Assembly: GCA_015680685.1 (NCBI GenBank)
Contig: MNCI01019132.1
Coordinates: 213,200 to 251,430 of the forward strand
Length of the DNA stretch: 38,231 nucleotides
Direction: 5' to 3'
Source of the DNA: Gnetum montanum
Lineage: Eukaryota; Streptophyta; Gnetopsida; Gnetales; Gnetaceae
The number at the start of each line of letters is the position of its first letter. The first letter of the stretch is position 1. Under the pieces are notes generated by a model that was not told where the DNA came from, made no database searches, and saw nothing but the letters and a program-made list of their open reading frames with translations. Of the stretch, positions 11,059 through 22,079 are shown in pieces. A program made the position numbers and the translations under genes.

Positions 11059-11944
11059 TGATGAGCGACAAAGTACCCCTACACCCAACCATATGAATCA
11101 CAAGTGTTCACATGCAATATGGTCAAATTCTGTAGACTATAATTACTAAGTACACGAGAGCTAAATAGTTTGTGCATGTTATTTGTTCATTGTCTTCCCA
11201 GTCCTACTTGTAAAATGTAATTGTATAGTTAAGTGTGACTAAGGCATAAGATTTTTATTATTTTGTGTTTTTCTGGAATTACTCACCTAGAACAAGAATA
11301 AAAGTAAGAGTGATTAAAAATAAGAGCGATTAATTGCTAAGTAAACTATAATATGATCTAGCCTAACACAAGTAACCATTCCCACTTCCCAAACACATCT
11401 TAAACCTCATGCAAACATTGTTGGGCTGTCAAATGCTAATCATTTCTGAGCTACCAAGGGTCACACATATGCTCGAAGGGGTCATGCTTGTTTAATTTAA
11501 CAATTTTCTTAATTGATCAAAATTAATTGTTGCATAAATAACATTAATGTAGATTTTAGGAAATAACAATATGTAAATGCATAAGAAAGAAAATCTCAAG
11601 TGCTGCAAGAAATGCATCAAAGAGCTTGTCTTTATTGCCAACACAATGGTGTGCTTAGGTACATCAATGCTTGAATAAAGATTCATTCACAGTTAGACCT
11701 CCTGCTGTGGGAACTTGCAAAATATTTTGACTTTCAAATGGACAAACTACAAGAGCTTCACTACTAACTATTAAAAATGTACTCCTAATTGTGTGCCTAG
11801 GTGCGGTATTTATAGACCTAGGAGTAACCCTGCGATGTTGAATGTACGATATCAAATCTTGGGCCACGATATCGTGTACTTGATATCATGTACTTGATAT
11901 CGTAGCCACCCCGATATCGGAGTGATGAAAAACACAATTTATCA
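11059..11944 (-). repeat. Element A: 5' LTR (886 bp)
   Basis: The right-hand LTR, which supplies the promoter because the element reads leftwards. It has the same TGATGAGCGACA and TTTATCA ends as the left copy and is followed by the ACTAC target duplication. It holds two overlapping GATATC-N8-GATATC units (11868-11901) and a TATA box. Confidence 0.93.
11807..11814 (-). promoter_or_regulatory. Element A 5' LTR: TATA box
   Basis: TATAAATA on the minus strand, about 55 bp downstream of the GATATC palindrome cluster and upstream of the conserved GTTCCCACAGCAGGAGG block. The equivalent site is TATAAATA in element C (14933-14940). Core promoter role is inferred from conserved position. Confidence 0.65.
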
Positions 11945-11949
11945 ACTAC
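11945..11949 (+). repeat. Target site duplication ACTAC (right copy) of element A
   Basis: Exact copy of 1807-1811. Removing A plus one copy restores continuity of the LINE reading across the junction. Confidence 0.92.
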
Positions 11950-12080
11950 TTAGGCCAAAGGGTGTGGCCTCTATCTCTTTGGTGAGTAAGTCCTCATTTT
12001 ATCTACCAAGCTAGCCTAAAGGATATGATTTCAAGTTAATCTACCATGGGTTCACTACATCTTGACTTGTCTTTAGAGTT
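11945..12080 (+). pseudogene. LINE ORF2, 3' part of the copy split by element A
   Basis: The frame that carries the FLWSSLKK block before 1811 continues after 11949 with a region resembling the plant LINE block W-x-K-V-C-x-P-K-x-x-G-G-L-G (here AKGCGLYLF). This is the segment expected right after the FLW block in plant LINE ORF2. It fades into AT-rich sequence after about 12080. No clear poly(A) tail was seen. Confidence 0.5.
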
Positions 12081-12300
12081 CACTAAGGTAATTAAAATAA
12101 AAATAATGACCTTAATAAATAATTCAATGAATTAGCCACCTTAAAGCTTATAGTATAACATTCTGTATTCACTTATTACTAATAATGTTATAGTTTTTAA
12201 AGTTTCAAACTATTCAAAGAATGAAAAAGGATCAAAATCATAACACAAATGAAAAAAATACTAATGATTGATTCTTGGTAATTACAAATAACACCTAAAC
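12080..12300. other. AT-rich stretch without recognisable feature
   Basis: Low-complexity AT-rich DNA between the LINE remnant and the next decayed coding region. It may contain the LINE 3' tail, but I could not define an end. Confidence 0.4.
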
Positions 12301-14834
12301 ATGTTCTTGAGGTAGGAGGACCCTTACAACCCTAGGAAAAGAGGCCATGTGGAGAGCATGGTAGAGGTAGAGGACAAGGGTAAGTCCAAGATCAACCACA
12401 TCATCCCCATGTGGAGGAACTAGAGAGGGAACATGAAGTTAACCAACCTATACCACAAGATCAACAATCGTAATAGCCTATGAAAACAAAAGCCTCAACA
12501 CCACATGTTGTAGTAGTAAGCAAGTAGATCACACTTTCTAATATGTATGTTGAGGCCATAAGAAACAATTCCCTCATGGCTAGTGTGATTATAGAAGTCA
12601 ACTTTGCATCATTTCTTGAGTTTACATCATCGGAGGTATAAGAGCAACTACAAGATTCTTCAATTTGGCAAACTTTTTCAACCAAGGAGATGAGTATCTT
12701 AGGGAAACATACTGATTTTAGCATAACAAGCAAGAAAATGCCATAGTTAAAATTGAAGTAAAAAAAATCTCTTATGTGTGGATGCCATTGCTCCAATGCT
12801 AAGCTTACCTAATGTGGGCATGAAAACTATTATGATCTCAACCAAGTCCAATCCTAACACTAAAAGTTTCTAGTTGGAGAAAACCTATAGGGATAAAAAA
12901 AAGTAGTTTGAAGCCATGAAAATAGTGAATAAAATCTATTTGAAGATAGAAACTTATCACATCTACCCCATTAAGCACTTGAACAAGATATTAACCTATG
13001 CAATAAGGGGGAATGCTATACTAAGTGAGAAGTACCTAGTAAATATGGATCATCTTCTTTTCCTGAAGATTCAAAGAAAAGCAAACTAGTAGAATCACAT
13101 TTCCATTTCCATGCCTCATCAAAAAGCTTTACAAGTGGGCTGGAACACTAGAATACACCAAATGATGTCATTAGAAGGGCTCGAAATGCATCATATGCTG
13201 TGGTGATAAAGCTCATGTTAGTAAAGAAAATATTAGATGAAACTACCACCTAGCACTAAAATACCATAGTGCACACCTATAACAAAAACTAGCTAACCCC
13301 ATTTTATTAGGACAAGGCTAGGATGATGATGATCATACCTATAATAGAAACAAAAGATGTAGGCCCAAGTATTCAGGTTGTGGTAGTAGATCCTAATGAC
13401 TATCATTGAGGAATGAGCCACTTATAAGAGATGCCACAAATTATAAGATGAAGAGTAGGAGACTTTTGACAATACTTAGGGGTATCCTTTGATGAATCTA
13501 AAATCTTTAAGGATCCAAGATTTGGAATAATTTCTATGCAACTAACAAAAAATGATTGGGCCTTGCAAATCTTTAAGAATGCAATTGCATTCTAGGTCAT
13601 ACTTGCATCTCGTAATGGAACCATGATCTTGATCATGCACTATGAAAGATAAGAAAATGCTGTTAAGGATGTGCATAGTAGGTGAGTGTTGTCTTGAATG
13701 TTCTTGAGGCCTTAATTCCCAATTTTAGTAGTGCCTAGGATGTTCAAGAGCCTACAAGTGCTAGGAGAGTTGGGGGATTAATAAGTGTAGTTAATCATAA
13801 GGATTATTTGAACCATTTTATCTAAACATTGCAAACTATTTAGAACATTTTTAAGATTCTTAAAAATGTTAGAGCAATTCAATTTGAATTGATTATAGCC
13901 AAGAAAAAGTTGTTGCTTAGCAAAACCCAACTAAAGCATGAAAAGTTAAAAATTCAACAGTTTCAAGATGGGATGATCCAATTATGTGGTTAGCTATAAG
14001 ATCCAACATGGTTTTTAGCACCAAAGTTGCTTGGTGATTTCAAAATTGAGGAATTCCAATGCTTAACCACCAAGTAACAATAGTTGGAAATTGAATGAGA
14101 GAAGGCCACATGGGATGCTTTCGGTGTTGATGCTAAGGCATATGCCTTACAAAAGAAGTTCATCATGTTGAAAGAAAACAAGGGTTTGGCAACAAAAAAT
14201 TGAAGGCTAGCTCATGTGGCCAAGGAAAAGGAATAACTAAAGAATCAATTAAGCCATCTTCATGAATAATTTGTAGAGGCAAATGTAGATATCAAAAGGT
14301 TAGTATGAGAGAATAGAAACTTATCCATGGCAGAGGTCTATGCATTACAATTGAGGTTTGCAATTAAGGTCAAGAAAAATGAGGCCACTAAGCAAGGCAT
14401 GTTCAAAACACATTACAAGGAATAGTTGGCCCTTCAAAGGAAATAAATGAAAAGGAGATTAGGATAGCCAAGTTCCACATTAATGCTCCTTAGCAAGAAA
14501 CAAGTAATGCTACATACAAAAGCATTCTTGATAATCTACTGATAATTAACTAGGTAAAGATCAAAACCAAGGACCTATGAATAGTGGAATTGACATACTA
14601 CATGAAGCTTGATAATCTTAGATGTGCCAATCTTATCATGTTAATTGCTAACGACCCAAAAAATGAGGTGGAAAAGTAAGCTAAAGCTACCTTTGTCTTG
14701 TTTGATCAAGAAACTAAGTAATATGATGAAACAAAGAGAAAGCTATAAAAAATACATACAAAGCTAGAACTTCTTCAAACTTAATACACTAGGCAACATG
14801 ATGGCATAGAGAACCTAGCTAAAAGAATGATAGT
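12300..14834 (+). pseudogene. Unidentified decayed coding region with coiled coil
   Basis: Broken plus-strand reading in more than one frame. The first part (12310-12440) reads as an RGRG/charged stretch with EREHEVNQPIPQDQQ. The middle (about 12960-13150) gives NKILTYAIRGNAILSEKYLV followed by a block with FPCLIKKLYKWAG, which loosely recalls plant transposon-associated proteins. The last part (about 13860-14420) is rich in Lys, Glu, Leu and Gln: IAKKKLLLSKTQLKHEKLKI, DAKAYALQKKFIMLKENKGL and EVYALQLRFAIKVKKNEATK, a heptad-like pattern suggesting coiled coil. Numerous in-frame stops. The region ends exactly where the LTR of element C begins. It may be an extra ORF of another transposon or a host remnant; I do not recognise it. 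Confidence 0.45.
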
Positions 14835-14932
14835 TGATGAATTTTATTTTGACATGCTCTAATATCAGATATTTGATATTGGAGCCCAAGATATGATGTT
14901 AAGTATCCAATATTGTGGGGTATATGTTGGCC

Positions 14933-14940
14933 TATAAATA
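14933..14940 (+). promoter_or_regulatory. Element C 5' LTR: TATA box
   Basis: TATAAATA at the same relative position as in the A 5' LTR. The upstream GATATC-type repeats are badly decayed here (AGATATTTGATATT, AATATTG). Confidence 0.6.
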
Positions 14941-15589
14941 TAGTGTGTAGGCTCACAATTTGGATATATTTTTTTATTAGTTTTTGCATAGAGTAATAAA
15001 GTTCTTGCAGTTTAGTCATTCTAGAGTTAGAGTATTTTTAAGTGCCCGTAGCAAGAGCCTGAGTGTGTACGGACCTTTATTTGAGCACTAATGTACTTGA
15101 GCATAGTAGTATGATGGGAATAAAGATGATCCTTTTTTATAATCCTTGCAACACTAATAATAGATTAATTTTTCCTTTAATGCATTTATTATTCATGCAC
15201 TTTACTTTAATGCATTTTCATTAAGCAATTAATTTCCATTTGTTAATGAACACAAGCACGACCACTTCGAGCATATGTGTAGCACTTGGTAACCTAGAAA
15301 TGCTTAACATTTGGTAACCTAGCAGCGCTACATGCATCTAGGATGTATTTGGGAAATGGAACAAGTACTTGTGTTAAGTTAGCTAGGCAATAAATTAATT
15401 AGATATTAAATTCCTATACCTTTCATTCTTGTTTTAGGTGATTAAACTTATAAAATACATAATGATAAAAATCATGTACCTTAGTTGGAGTTAACCATAT
15501 ACTTGTACTTCATGAGTGGAATTGAGAAGACAATGATTATTTCGATTATTTTTCACATCTTAGAACCAATGTACTTAAGAATTTAAGGT

Positions 15590-15594
15590 CTATG
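15590..15594 (+). repeat. Probable target site duplication of element B, left copy (CTATG)
   Basis: CTATG precedes the left LTR of B and TTGTG follows the right LTR (34390-34394). Three of five bases match and both differences are transitions, as expected for an old insertion. The stronger evidence for the junction is that the C LTR continues correctly across it. Confidence 0.55.
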
Positions 15595-15699
15595 TGAAAC
15601 ACCACTAATTTCAGCCTAATACTTTGAAACGAGAACAACTTAGATCCTTTTGAGCTTTTGGGAGGCAAACATTTGACTAAGACATGTAACTCATGCTCG

Positions 15700-15780
15700 A
15701 CTTGTCAAGCTAGCTTGCTCACACTCGGCTTGTCAAGCTAGCTTGCCCATGCTTAGCTTGTCAAGCTAGCTTGCCCTCAG
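15700..15780 (+). repeat. Three 28-bp tandem repeats with CAAGCTAGCTTG palindromes
   Basis: The 12-bp palindrome CAAGCTAGCTTG occurs at 15706, 15734 and 15762, exactly 28 bp apart, each preceded by a CTCGACTTGT-like arm. The 3' LTR has only two units (32744 and 32772, the second mutated). Related copies lie outside the LTR in the leader at 17485 and 17584. Confidence 0.85.
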
Positions 15781-16340
15781 TGTGAGCAACTCCAACGACT
15801 TCAAAATCAAGTCAAAGATGGTCCAATTTGAGGGTGTAAGCCATCCTCAAGGATCACTTTTGTCCACTTCAAGTTTCAGCATTTAGGAGTTCAAATTTTA
15901 GGACAAATTGTACACATTTTCTCACTCACACTATGGTCATGCTGGCAGCATGAGTCTAGCATGACCAACTTTAAGAGCTTTAAAATCAAGTCAAAATGAT
16001 CTGACTTCCAAGGTGTGAGTCATCCTCAGGGTTCATTGTTGACAACTTCAAGTCCCAGCCTCCAGAATTCCAGATTTCAAGTCTAAAATTACAAAGTTTT
16101 TGTAGCTCAAGTTGTGGTCACGCTGAGCTCATGCTGGCAGCGTGAGTCTAGTGTGAGCTACCAAAAGTGGTTTAAAACAAGGCACATCCAAGATCAATTT
16201 TTGACTTGCAGATCACTCTCAAGGTCAACCAAAGTTAGAAAATTTTTACACTCAAAGAACAGGCTTCAAGGATCAAAAATTGGTGTGAAATGTATCATTT
16301 TCATCAAGTCACACTGAGGTCATGCTGGCAACATGAGTGC
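15770..16340 (+). repeat. Three diverged ~191-bp repeats inside the B 5' LTR
   Basis: Each unit begins with a TTCAAAATCAAGTCAAA or TTTAAAACAAGGCACA type block, has a CATCCTCAAGG or CACTCTCAAGG block, and ends in a near-perfect hairpin CTCATGCTG-G-CAGCATGAG. The hairpin anchors (CATGCTGG) lie at 15938, 16130 and 16321, spacings of 192 and 191. The same spacings (192, 191) hold in the 3' LTR. Confidence 0.8.
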
Positions 16341-16823
16341 AGGGTGAGTACAACGTGAGTACTGATCATGCCTAGTCAAAAGCACGCCAAACACATGCTA
16401 AGGACACACCAAGATAAAATCAACTTACGTTGGAAGCTCTGGTGAAACAGAGATGCCTCAAACACTCACAAAACCACTCACAGCAGCACCTTGCAGTAGT
16501 CAATTTAGGGATCGAGAAGTTTCAAGCAAGTTGGAGTCAATTTTTCTTATTGTACATTATCATTTCCATTGTAAATTTTCATCATTTGTAAGCTTGTCAG
16601 GCTCTTACTCTCCAAATTGTATCTGATTCTATGGGTGTAGGCTAGCTTGCATAAACCAATACACGTTGTAAGATATAGTGCCTCTGATCAAGAATGTAGC
16701 CCACCTATGCATGTCCAATTGACACATAGCTGTCCATCTAACACCTGTCATGTGATCTACTTTCCTCTCATTTCCAAGCCATTGATCTCACCCATGCATT
16801 CCACACTCGAGCCAAGCCGAACC

Positions 16824-16832
16824 TTATAAATA
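16824..16832 (+). promoter_or_regulatory. Element B 5' LTR: TATA box
   Basis: TTATAAATA in the block ACCTTATAAATACCCTAT, conserved in the 3' LTR at 33844-33852. Transcription would start about 30 bp downstream, leaving roughly 510 bp of R/U5 in the LTR. The role is inferred from sequence and position. Confidence 0.65.
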
Positions 16833-17375
16833 CCCTATCAATTCACATAAACAGGGTTGGCAATTTTGAAGGTTGATGGCTTAGGAAACATTGACTAGTA
16901 ACTTTTGGACGCTCAAGCGCATGTGACTCTTACCATCCAAGCACCTGTAAGCACATCACCCTGGGGCTTAGCGCTTGACTTGCCATCCACATGCGTAGCT
17001 ATGCTTTGACCAATGCACATTCATTCTAAGCAATATAACATAGTTCATTTTTTCCTCCCATTATATTATCTACTCCTTTTTAAATTTAGTTTATGCTTTG
17101 TTTACAATATAGTTTTGTGTATGCTCTGTTTGCATTTCGTGCATCACTATTTACATTTCGTACATCAGTTATGATAACCCTAGCGCAAGCCATAGCTTAC
17201 ATTCGGGGAAGTCCTTGGTTGATTTGCGTGTAGACCATCCAAGACACTCTACCTTAATTTTCTTTTCCAGCTTGCCCTCACGTGAAGGCAGGGTCAGCTG
17301 TGCCTATCCGATGATCTTTTAGTGTTTTTTTGCCCTTTCAAATTTACGCCGATGATTTTGGTTAGTACAGTAAAT

Positions 17376-17392
17376 TGGCACTAGAAGGAGGG
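17376..17392 (+). other. Element B: primer binding site
   Basis: TGGCACTAGAAGGAGGG six bases after the LTR end. It starts with the TGG expected for pairing to a tRNA CCA end. It is clearly different from the tRNA-Asp type site of A and C. I cannot name the tRNA with confidence. Confidence 0.6.
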
Positions 17393-17993
17393 CTTGAACT
17401 TGTTTACCATCCTATTAAAAAATTGATCACGCTACCTGTTCAAATGCTACGCAGACCAAGTGCTGAAACTAAAGCCTAGCTTGTCAAGCTAGCTTACACA
17501 TGCCCAGCTTGACTTACTCATGCTAACCTCAGTTACTTATGCCAGCTTGCTCATGCGAAGCCTAGTTACTCATGCCAGCTTGACAAGCCGGCTTACACAT
17601 GTCCAGTTTACTCATGCCCAGCTTACTCATGCTCACTATGGAATCTTCCTAGATCAACATAGTGACATTGCCGATCTTTGACTTTGGGGCTGAGACCTCA
17701 AACCTTGTGACTACGGTGGAACCCATAATGTTATTAAACAAATAAACCCTCAAGGCCCAATTCTCTAGTCACTTAGGCTATAGGGCAAAGACCCTACTTA
17801 TGTAAATCTCATACTAGAATAATATAATTTCATCTATGTGAAGATTCAAGCCAACCTACCTATCGATTGCGCAGAAAGAGAAGTAAAGTGAAACTATGAG
17901 CTCATTTACAAAGGAGGTTGTGAGTTCACTCCCTCAGCATTTGATATAATCCCCCTTTTCGAACACCATCATCGACTTATATCTTAGCTTCTC
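17393..17993 (+). other. Element B: 5' leader with LTR-like palindromes
   Basis: Noncoding leader between primer site and gag. At 17475-17640 it carries many short, irregular repeats of the form CTTACTCATGCCCAG, and two palindromes (CAAGCTAGCTTA at 17485; AAGCCGGCTT near 17585) like those of the LTR 28-bp array. The remainder up to 17993 shows no recognisable feature. Confidence 0.6.
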
Positions 17994-19870
17994 ATGGCAA
18001 GGAGTTAAGCCATATAGCCACCTCCGATAGAGCTTCAGAGTGGAGATGAGGAAGATGACTTTGCAGCCCAATCTGAGCATGGGGATTCATACCATACCGT
18101 TAGTGCTCACACCCATACAAACCCATTATTCCAACCTTTCCTAGAAGAAACTATGCTTCCTCCTTCATCCGCAAACACTCGAGCATCGGTTTCTCGACAA
18201 GAAGTACTCGCTTCCATTCCCACCTTCTCCATGCCCAACAACCAATCTGATACGTCCATCTCCATCATGCTCCTGCAAGTACAGTCTTGACAACCCCCTC
18301 CTCAAACTAATGTAGGATCAATCTTCTAATCTTAGGTAATTGGAATGCCATCAGTTATACCAGCTTCCACGTCCACCCATTACATACCACAAGTGCAAAC
18401 CCATGGAGCACCTCTGATTACTTTAGGCCAACATGTTCAAGGTGTCACCTCACAACCTATGGTTGGGCAGTGGGATTCACCAGCTGTTCAACAACACCAA
18501 TCTGCTCACTACAGTGTACCACACCCTGCAATCCCATCCTTGAATTTTTCTCCACCACAACAACCAACAATCCAACAATCTCCCTTTCCACAAATAATGC
18601 AATAGGCAAATTACTATCAATCGTAATCCACTCAACCCACTGGTCTACCTACAGCCCAAGAGTGGGTAGACATAAAGAAAATGATGCACTTGTTAACTGA
18701 GGAGGTAGAGTGCCTTAAAACTATAAACATTGAGGAAGTCAAGGTGCTGGACTTCTATCAAGATGATCCAATCAACACTTCAGTCCCACCGTTAACCTTA
18801 CCAAAGGGAATCTCATTATTCCAGCTAACCAAGTACAATGGAGAGGGAGATCCAAACACCCACCTAGTAACATTTTGACTAGAATGTCTATTGCTTCAGG
18901 CCTGGCCTCATGTAATTCTATGTGTATTTGCTATGTCATTAATGGGAATAGCCTTAGACTAGTACCGAGCTTTACCCCATAACTCCATATCCTTCCTAGA
19001 AGATTTGTTACATCAATTTGTTACCTATTTCAAATATAACCTAAAGCTTGAAGCCATACTAGATAACTTGATTCAGATCAAACAAGCACCATTAGAGCCA
19101 GTACAAAAATTTATCCAAAGATGGAGTGCAGCCTTGAATGAACTTCACGAGCCCATCCCTGAAACATACTTGCTTACCATCCTTAAGGCTGCCGTGAATG
19201 AATTTATTAAATTGAAACTTTATTATTTGAGTGCCTGTACTTTGAGCCAAGCATTCGTGCAAATTAAGAACATAGAATAGGCGGCGCAAATGAGTAACGA
19301 CCTAGCTTACTCGACCTTTAGGAGCCAACATATGAGGAAAGATAAGGATAAATACAAAACGATGGTAGCGACGATGGTAGAGATAGCCCAACCTAATAAT
19401 CCAGGATAGAAAGGAAAACAACTCACTACTCCAACTGATCATAAAAGAACCACACCTATGCCTACACCCGAATCTTCCTCAAATAAAAACACCAACATGG
19501 GTCAGAATCGTACATTTGAATGAAAGGATCCCACCCAATATACACTCTTGCCTATGAAGCCTTCACAATTGTTAGATCAACTTCTAAAGGCTAGGTTAAT
19601 CAAACATAAACAAATATCCCCTGTGGCATCTCAAAAACATGACCGATTCTGTGAGTTGGCTAAGAACCCAGCTTTAGCAACAACTAATGAGCCCCCCATT
19701 CCAAGAGGCTTTAGATTGGATAAGTTTTGCGAATATCACCAATGGTGTGGGCACACAACTGACTATTGCTTCACCTTAAAATAGGATATACAACGCATGA
19801 TTGATAGGGGTGAAATAGTATTTGATGTGGCAAACCCAAGAAGGCCCCAAAACCAACCCATGGGAGTCTA
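17994..19870 (+). pseudogene. Element B: gag
   Basis: Capsid and nucleocapsid protein. I take the ATG at 17994, which opens a frame with an acidic SGDEEDDF stretch after two early stops. A Pro/Gln/Ser-rich region (18345-18605) follows. The capsid-type domain runs from about 18780 (LFQLTKYNGEGDPNTHL) to 19280, with SISFLEDLLHQFVTYFK and QAPLEPVQKFIQRWSAALNE. Near 19720-19782, FCEYHQWCGHTTDYCFTLK is the CCHC-like knuckle typical of Tat gag, then DIQRMIDRGEI. Several in-frame stops. Confidence 0.85.
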
Positions 19871-20690
19871 CAAAGACCCTCTTAATACTAATGATGCACC
19901 GTATGTGATTAACACTATCCATGTGGAGAATGGATAGGACGTCCCGCGAAAGCCTTTTGTGATTCGCAGACCTTTGGAAAATACACCTACCTCAACATCT
20001 CCTCAAACTCCTTTCATCATACACATGTTCCCTGCATCATAAAAATCGTTCGTCGTTCGCGTACCTCCTTCCATCAGAGTAGCAACCACACCATTAGAAA
20101 CCTGGCCCACATCCTAATCGTGATTTGGGTACCAAAACACCTTGATGTGCAATCCCTTATAGTTCCCCTGTGACCCTTACGAGATCACCTTGCTAATAGG
20201 CTCACAAGAGAGCGCCTAGAAAAGGAATATTATAAGCACAAATTAGGACTGCCGAAGCCCATACTGCTAAATGCTATTCCTATGGTTCCATCCACCAGTG
20301 AGCCTAGCACAAGTCATCAAGACAAGAATACCGGCACTCACAAGGTCCCAAACTCAACATCCCCAGTTACCAATGCAAAAATCCCTCCATGAGAGATACG
20401 AATGCTGGGTCAAATGGACCAAGTCTCTACAAACAAGAGTGCCCCAAATGGTAAGGATCTAGAAAGTGCATTAACCCAAGTCACACAAGCTTTGAAACAA
20501 AAGAATACTTCCTTAAGCCTGTATGATCTGGTAATGACTTCAATGGTACATCAAGAAGCTCTTGTGCATATGTTGACTTTGATTCCTGTTAGTGAGGACC
20601 TTCCCGCAAATGAGCCATCCGTTTATGCAGTATTGTCCCCACAACCTCAAGAATCAAGGACCATGTCCTTAGAATTTCATGCTAATGACA
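19870..20690 (+). pseudogene. Element B: linker between gag and protease, decayed
   Basis: Continues the gag-pol polyprotein without a recognisable domain. Fragments remain open, for example 20402-20698 with a helical stretch (SALTQVTQALKQKNTSLSLY) and PANEPSVYAVLSPQPQE. Stops and frame changes are frequent around 19940-20270. Confidence 0.6.
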
Positions 20691-21393
20691 TTAAGTGAGA
20701 TGAGAAAATGGGAGAGGTTACTACAACCCCTATGTTCATAACAATACAAGTTAACCATTTCAAGATACGTTGGGTGCATGGCGATGATGGTGCAGCAACG
20801 ATTGTAATACCCTTTCCTATCATCGAAAAACTGGGGCTTATAGAGCAAATACATCCCATAACAACTTCTTTCTTAAAATCCTTTCATGGTTCCCGTGTCA
20901 TGGTAAAAGGCATGGTTACCTTGGATTTCGTAGCAGGGGACCAATTGCCCACATCGGCTGAATTCATAGTGGTTGATGAAATGCCAGGATTCAATCTGAT
21001 TCTAGGACGTCCTTGGCTAGCTCAACTTAGAGTCGTATCCTCACCAATCCATCAAGAGATCCACCTACCTATGAGGGTGGTGAAATCATCATACATGGGG
21101 ATATGAAAACATCACTCACTTCCTCGCACTCAGGAATGAATCAAGGGTTAGAAGTTGAGTTCTTTGAGCCTAAACAAGGAACCATGAGCATACTTCAAGA
21201 TATGAACCAACCTTTAACTCATGATCTTACTAAAACTGAGGAAGCACCAGACAACACAGACATAGGAGCCATTCCCACTAATGTCTCTTGGTCGGAATTA
21301 CCCTTTAACATCATCAGTGAAGGGGAAGGTGAGTATAAGATCATACCTACATGCCCTACCCCTCACGTCAAACTACGAAGGATTAAAAAGTAG
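20690..21393 (+). pseudogene. Element B: aspartic protease
   Basis: Retropepsin-type protease. HFKIRWVHGDDGAATIVIPF holds the active-site-like DDGAA (D-[STD]-G-A), then PIIEKLGL, a flap region, FIVVDEMPGFNLILGRPWLA with the conserved ILGRPWL block, and LRVVSSPIHQEIHLP. The stretch 20708-21106 is open. It is followed, by a 4-base overlap in another frame, by 21103-21393, an acidic tail ending KLRRIKK-stop. The open frame then ends and the antisense-gene interval begins. Confidence 0.85.
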
Positions 21394-21424
21394 CTTAATA
21401 ATTAGGGAAAACTACCACATGTTC

Positions 21425-21665
21425 GAAAAGATGTTAAACTACCAACCATCTAGTACAACATTAAACTGCCAGTGAACATCCATAATGATGTTAAACTAGC
21501 CATGGTCAGAAATGGCCGGTTCCTTTTAAAGCTTTCTAAAACTGTTATTGCTTTTGGCCCACTATGGCCTAAAATGGTGATCCTTCTTTCTTTAACACAG
21601 ATGTGACAGTCCATCATGACTTTAAACCAATGTACATGGTCCAAAATGGCTTTAAACTAGAGCTC
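21425..21665 (+). repeat. Degenerate short repeats with TTAAACTRCCA core, left of the antisense gene
   Basis: GATGTTAAACTACCAAC, CATTAAACTGCCAGT, GATGTTAAACTAGCCAT, GACTTTAAACCAATG and GGCTTTAAACTAGAG recur at irregular spacings. The same core occurs at 27405-27500 and in the 3' UTR at 31095-31435. Confidence 0.6.
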
Positions 21666-22079
21666 AATATGTCTCAAATTCACAAACTCTCATCACGTTA
21701 CGTTAAATTTTCATTTACATGTTACAAGTTGCAGTTTTGATTCATGCCTTCTCATTACTTTCCTTTTTTACAAATATTTCATTTATGTCTTGTTCTACAT
21801 TTTGGAGTATCACCTTACGTTCATCTACACGCATATGTTCAAAATATACCTAAGAAAACAAGAAAAACAACTAAAAAAATAAAAAGAGAAAACATATAAA
21901 AAGTAAAAAAAAATATTGAACATCAATATGGTAATAGAATTCCAATACATTATGCCATGATTAGATTCATATCATTACATCTGTCCATCATATATTTCCA
22001 TTAAACATCCAAAAATCCAAAACATTTAATAGCTAAAGCTAGATTAATAGTAAGCTCATGCATCAGTACTAGGAGGGGG

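Larger units (their letters stand above)
1812..11944 (-). mobile_element. Element A: full-length Athila-like Ty3/gypsy retrotransposon, decayed
   Basis: The element is 10.1 kb, bounded by two LTRs and an ACTAC target duplication. It reads right to left: 5' LTR 11059-11944, primer site, gag, PR, RT with FMDD, RNase H, INT with DDE, about 2 kb without clear genes, 3' LTR 1812-2696. The tRNA-Asp-type primer site, the FMDD box and the GIDFMGP integrase block point to Athila within the Ty3/gypsy non-chromovirus group. There is no second (Tat-type) RNase H. Every coding part carries stops. Element C is a close relative in the opposite orientation. Confidence 0.9.
14835..15594 (+). repeat. Element C: 5' LTR, first piece
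   Basis: Begins TGATGAATT and aligns along its length with the reverse complement of the A LTRs: AATATCAG near the start, TATA box, AAGTGCCCGTAGCAAGAG, TTTATTTGAGCAC then GTACTTGAGCA, CTTCGAGCATATGTGTAG, and ACTTGTGTTAAG. It is interrupted after GGTCTATG by the start of element B. The 760 bp here plus the 62 bp at 34395-34456 give 822 bp, close to the 885 bp of A. Confidence 0.85.
15595..17369 (+). repeat. Element B: 5' LTR (1775 bp)
   Basis: Starts TGAAACACCACTAATTTCAG and ends GTTAGTACA; its partner is 32633-34389. In the first ~260 aligned bases I counted about 24 substitutions, most of them transitions, plus one 28-bp repeat unit present only here. Internal structure: 28-bp palindrome repeats (15700-15780), three diverged ~191-bp repeats (about 15770-16340), TATA box at 16824, then R/U5. 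Confidence 0.93.

Noticed and set aside
15700-15780. Regular palindromic repeats considered as a CRISPR array
   Set aside because: Contiguous 28-bp tandem units without unique spacers, inside a plant LTR.
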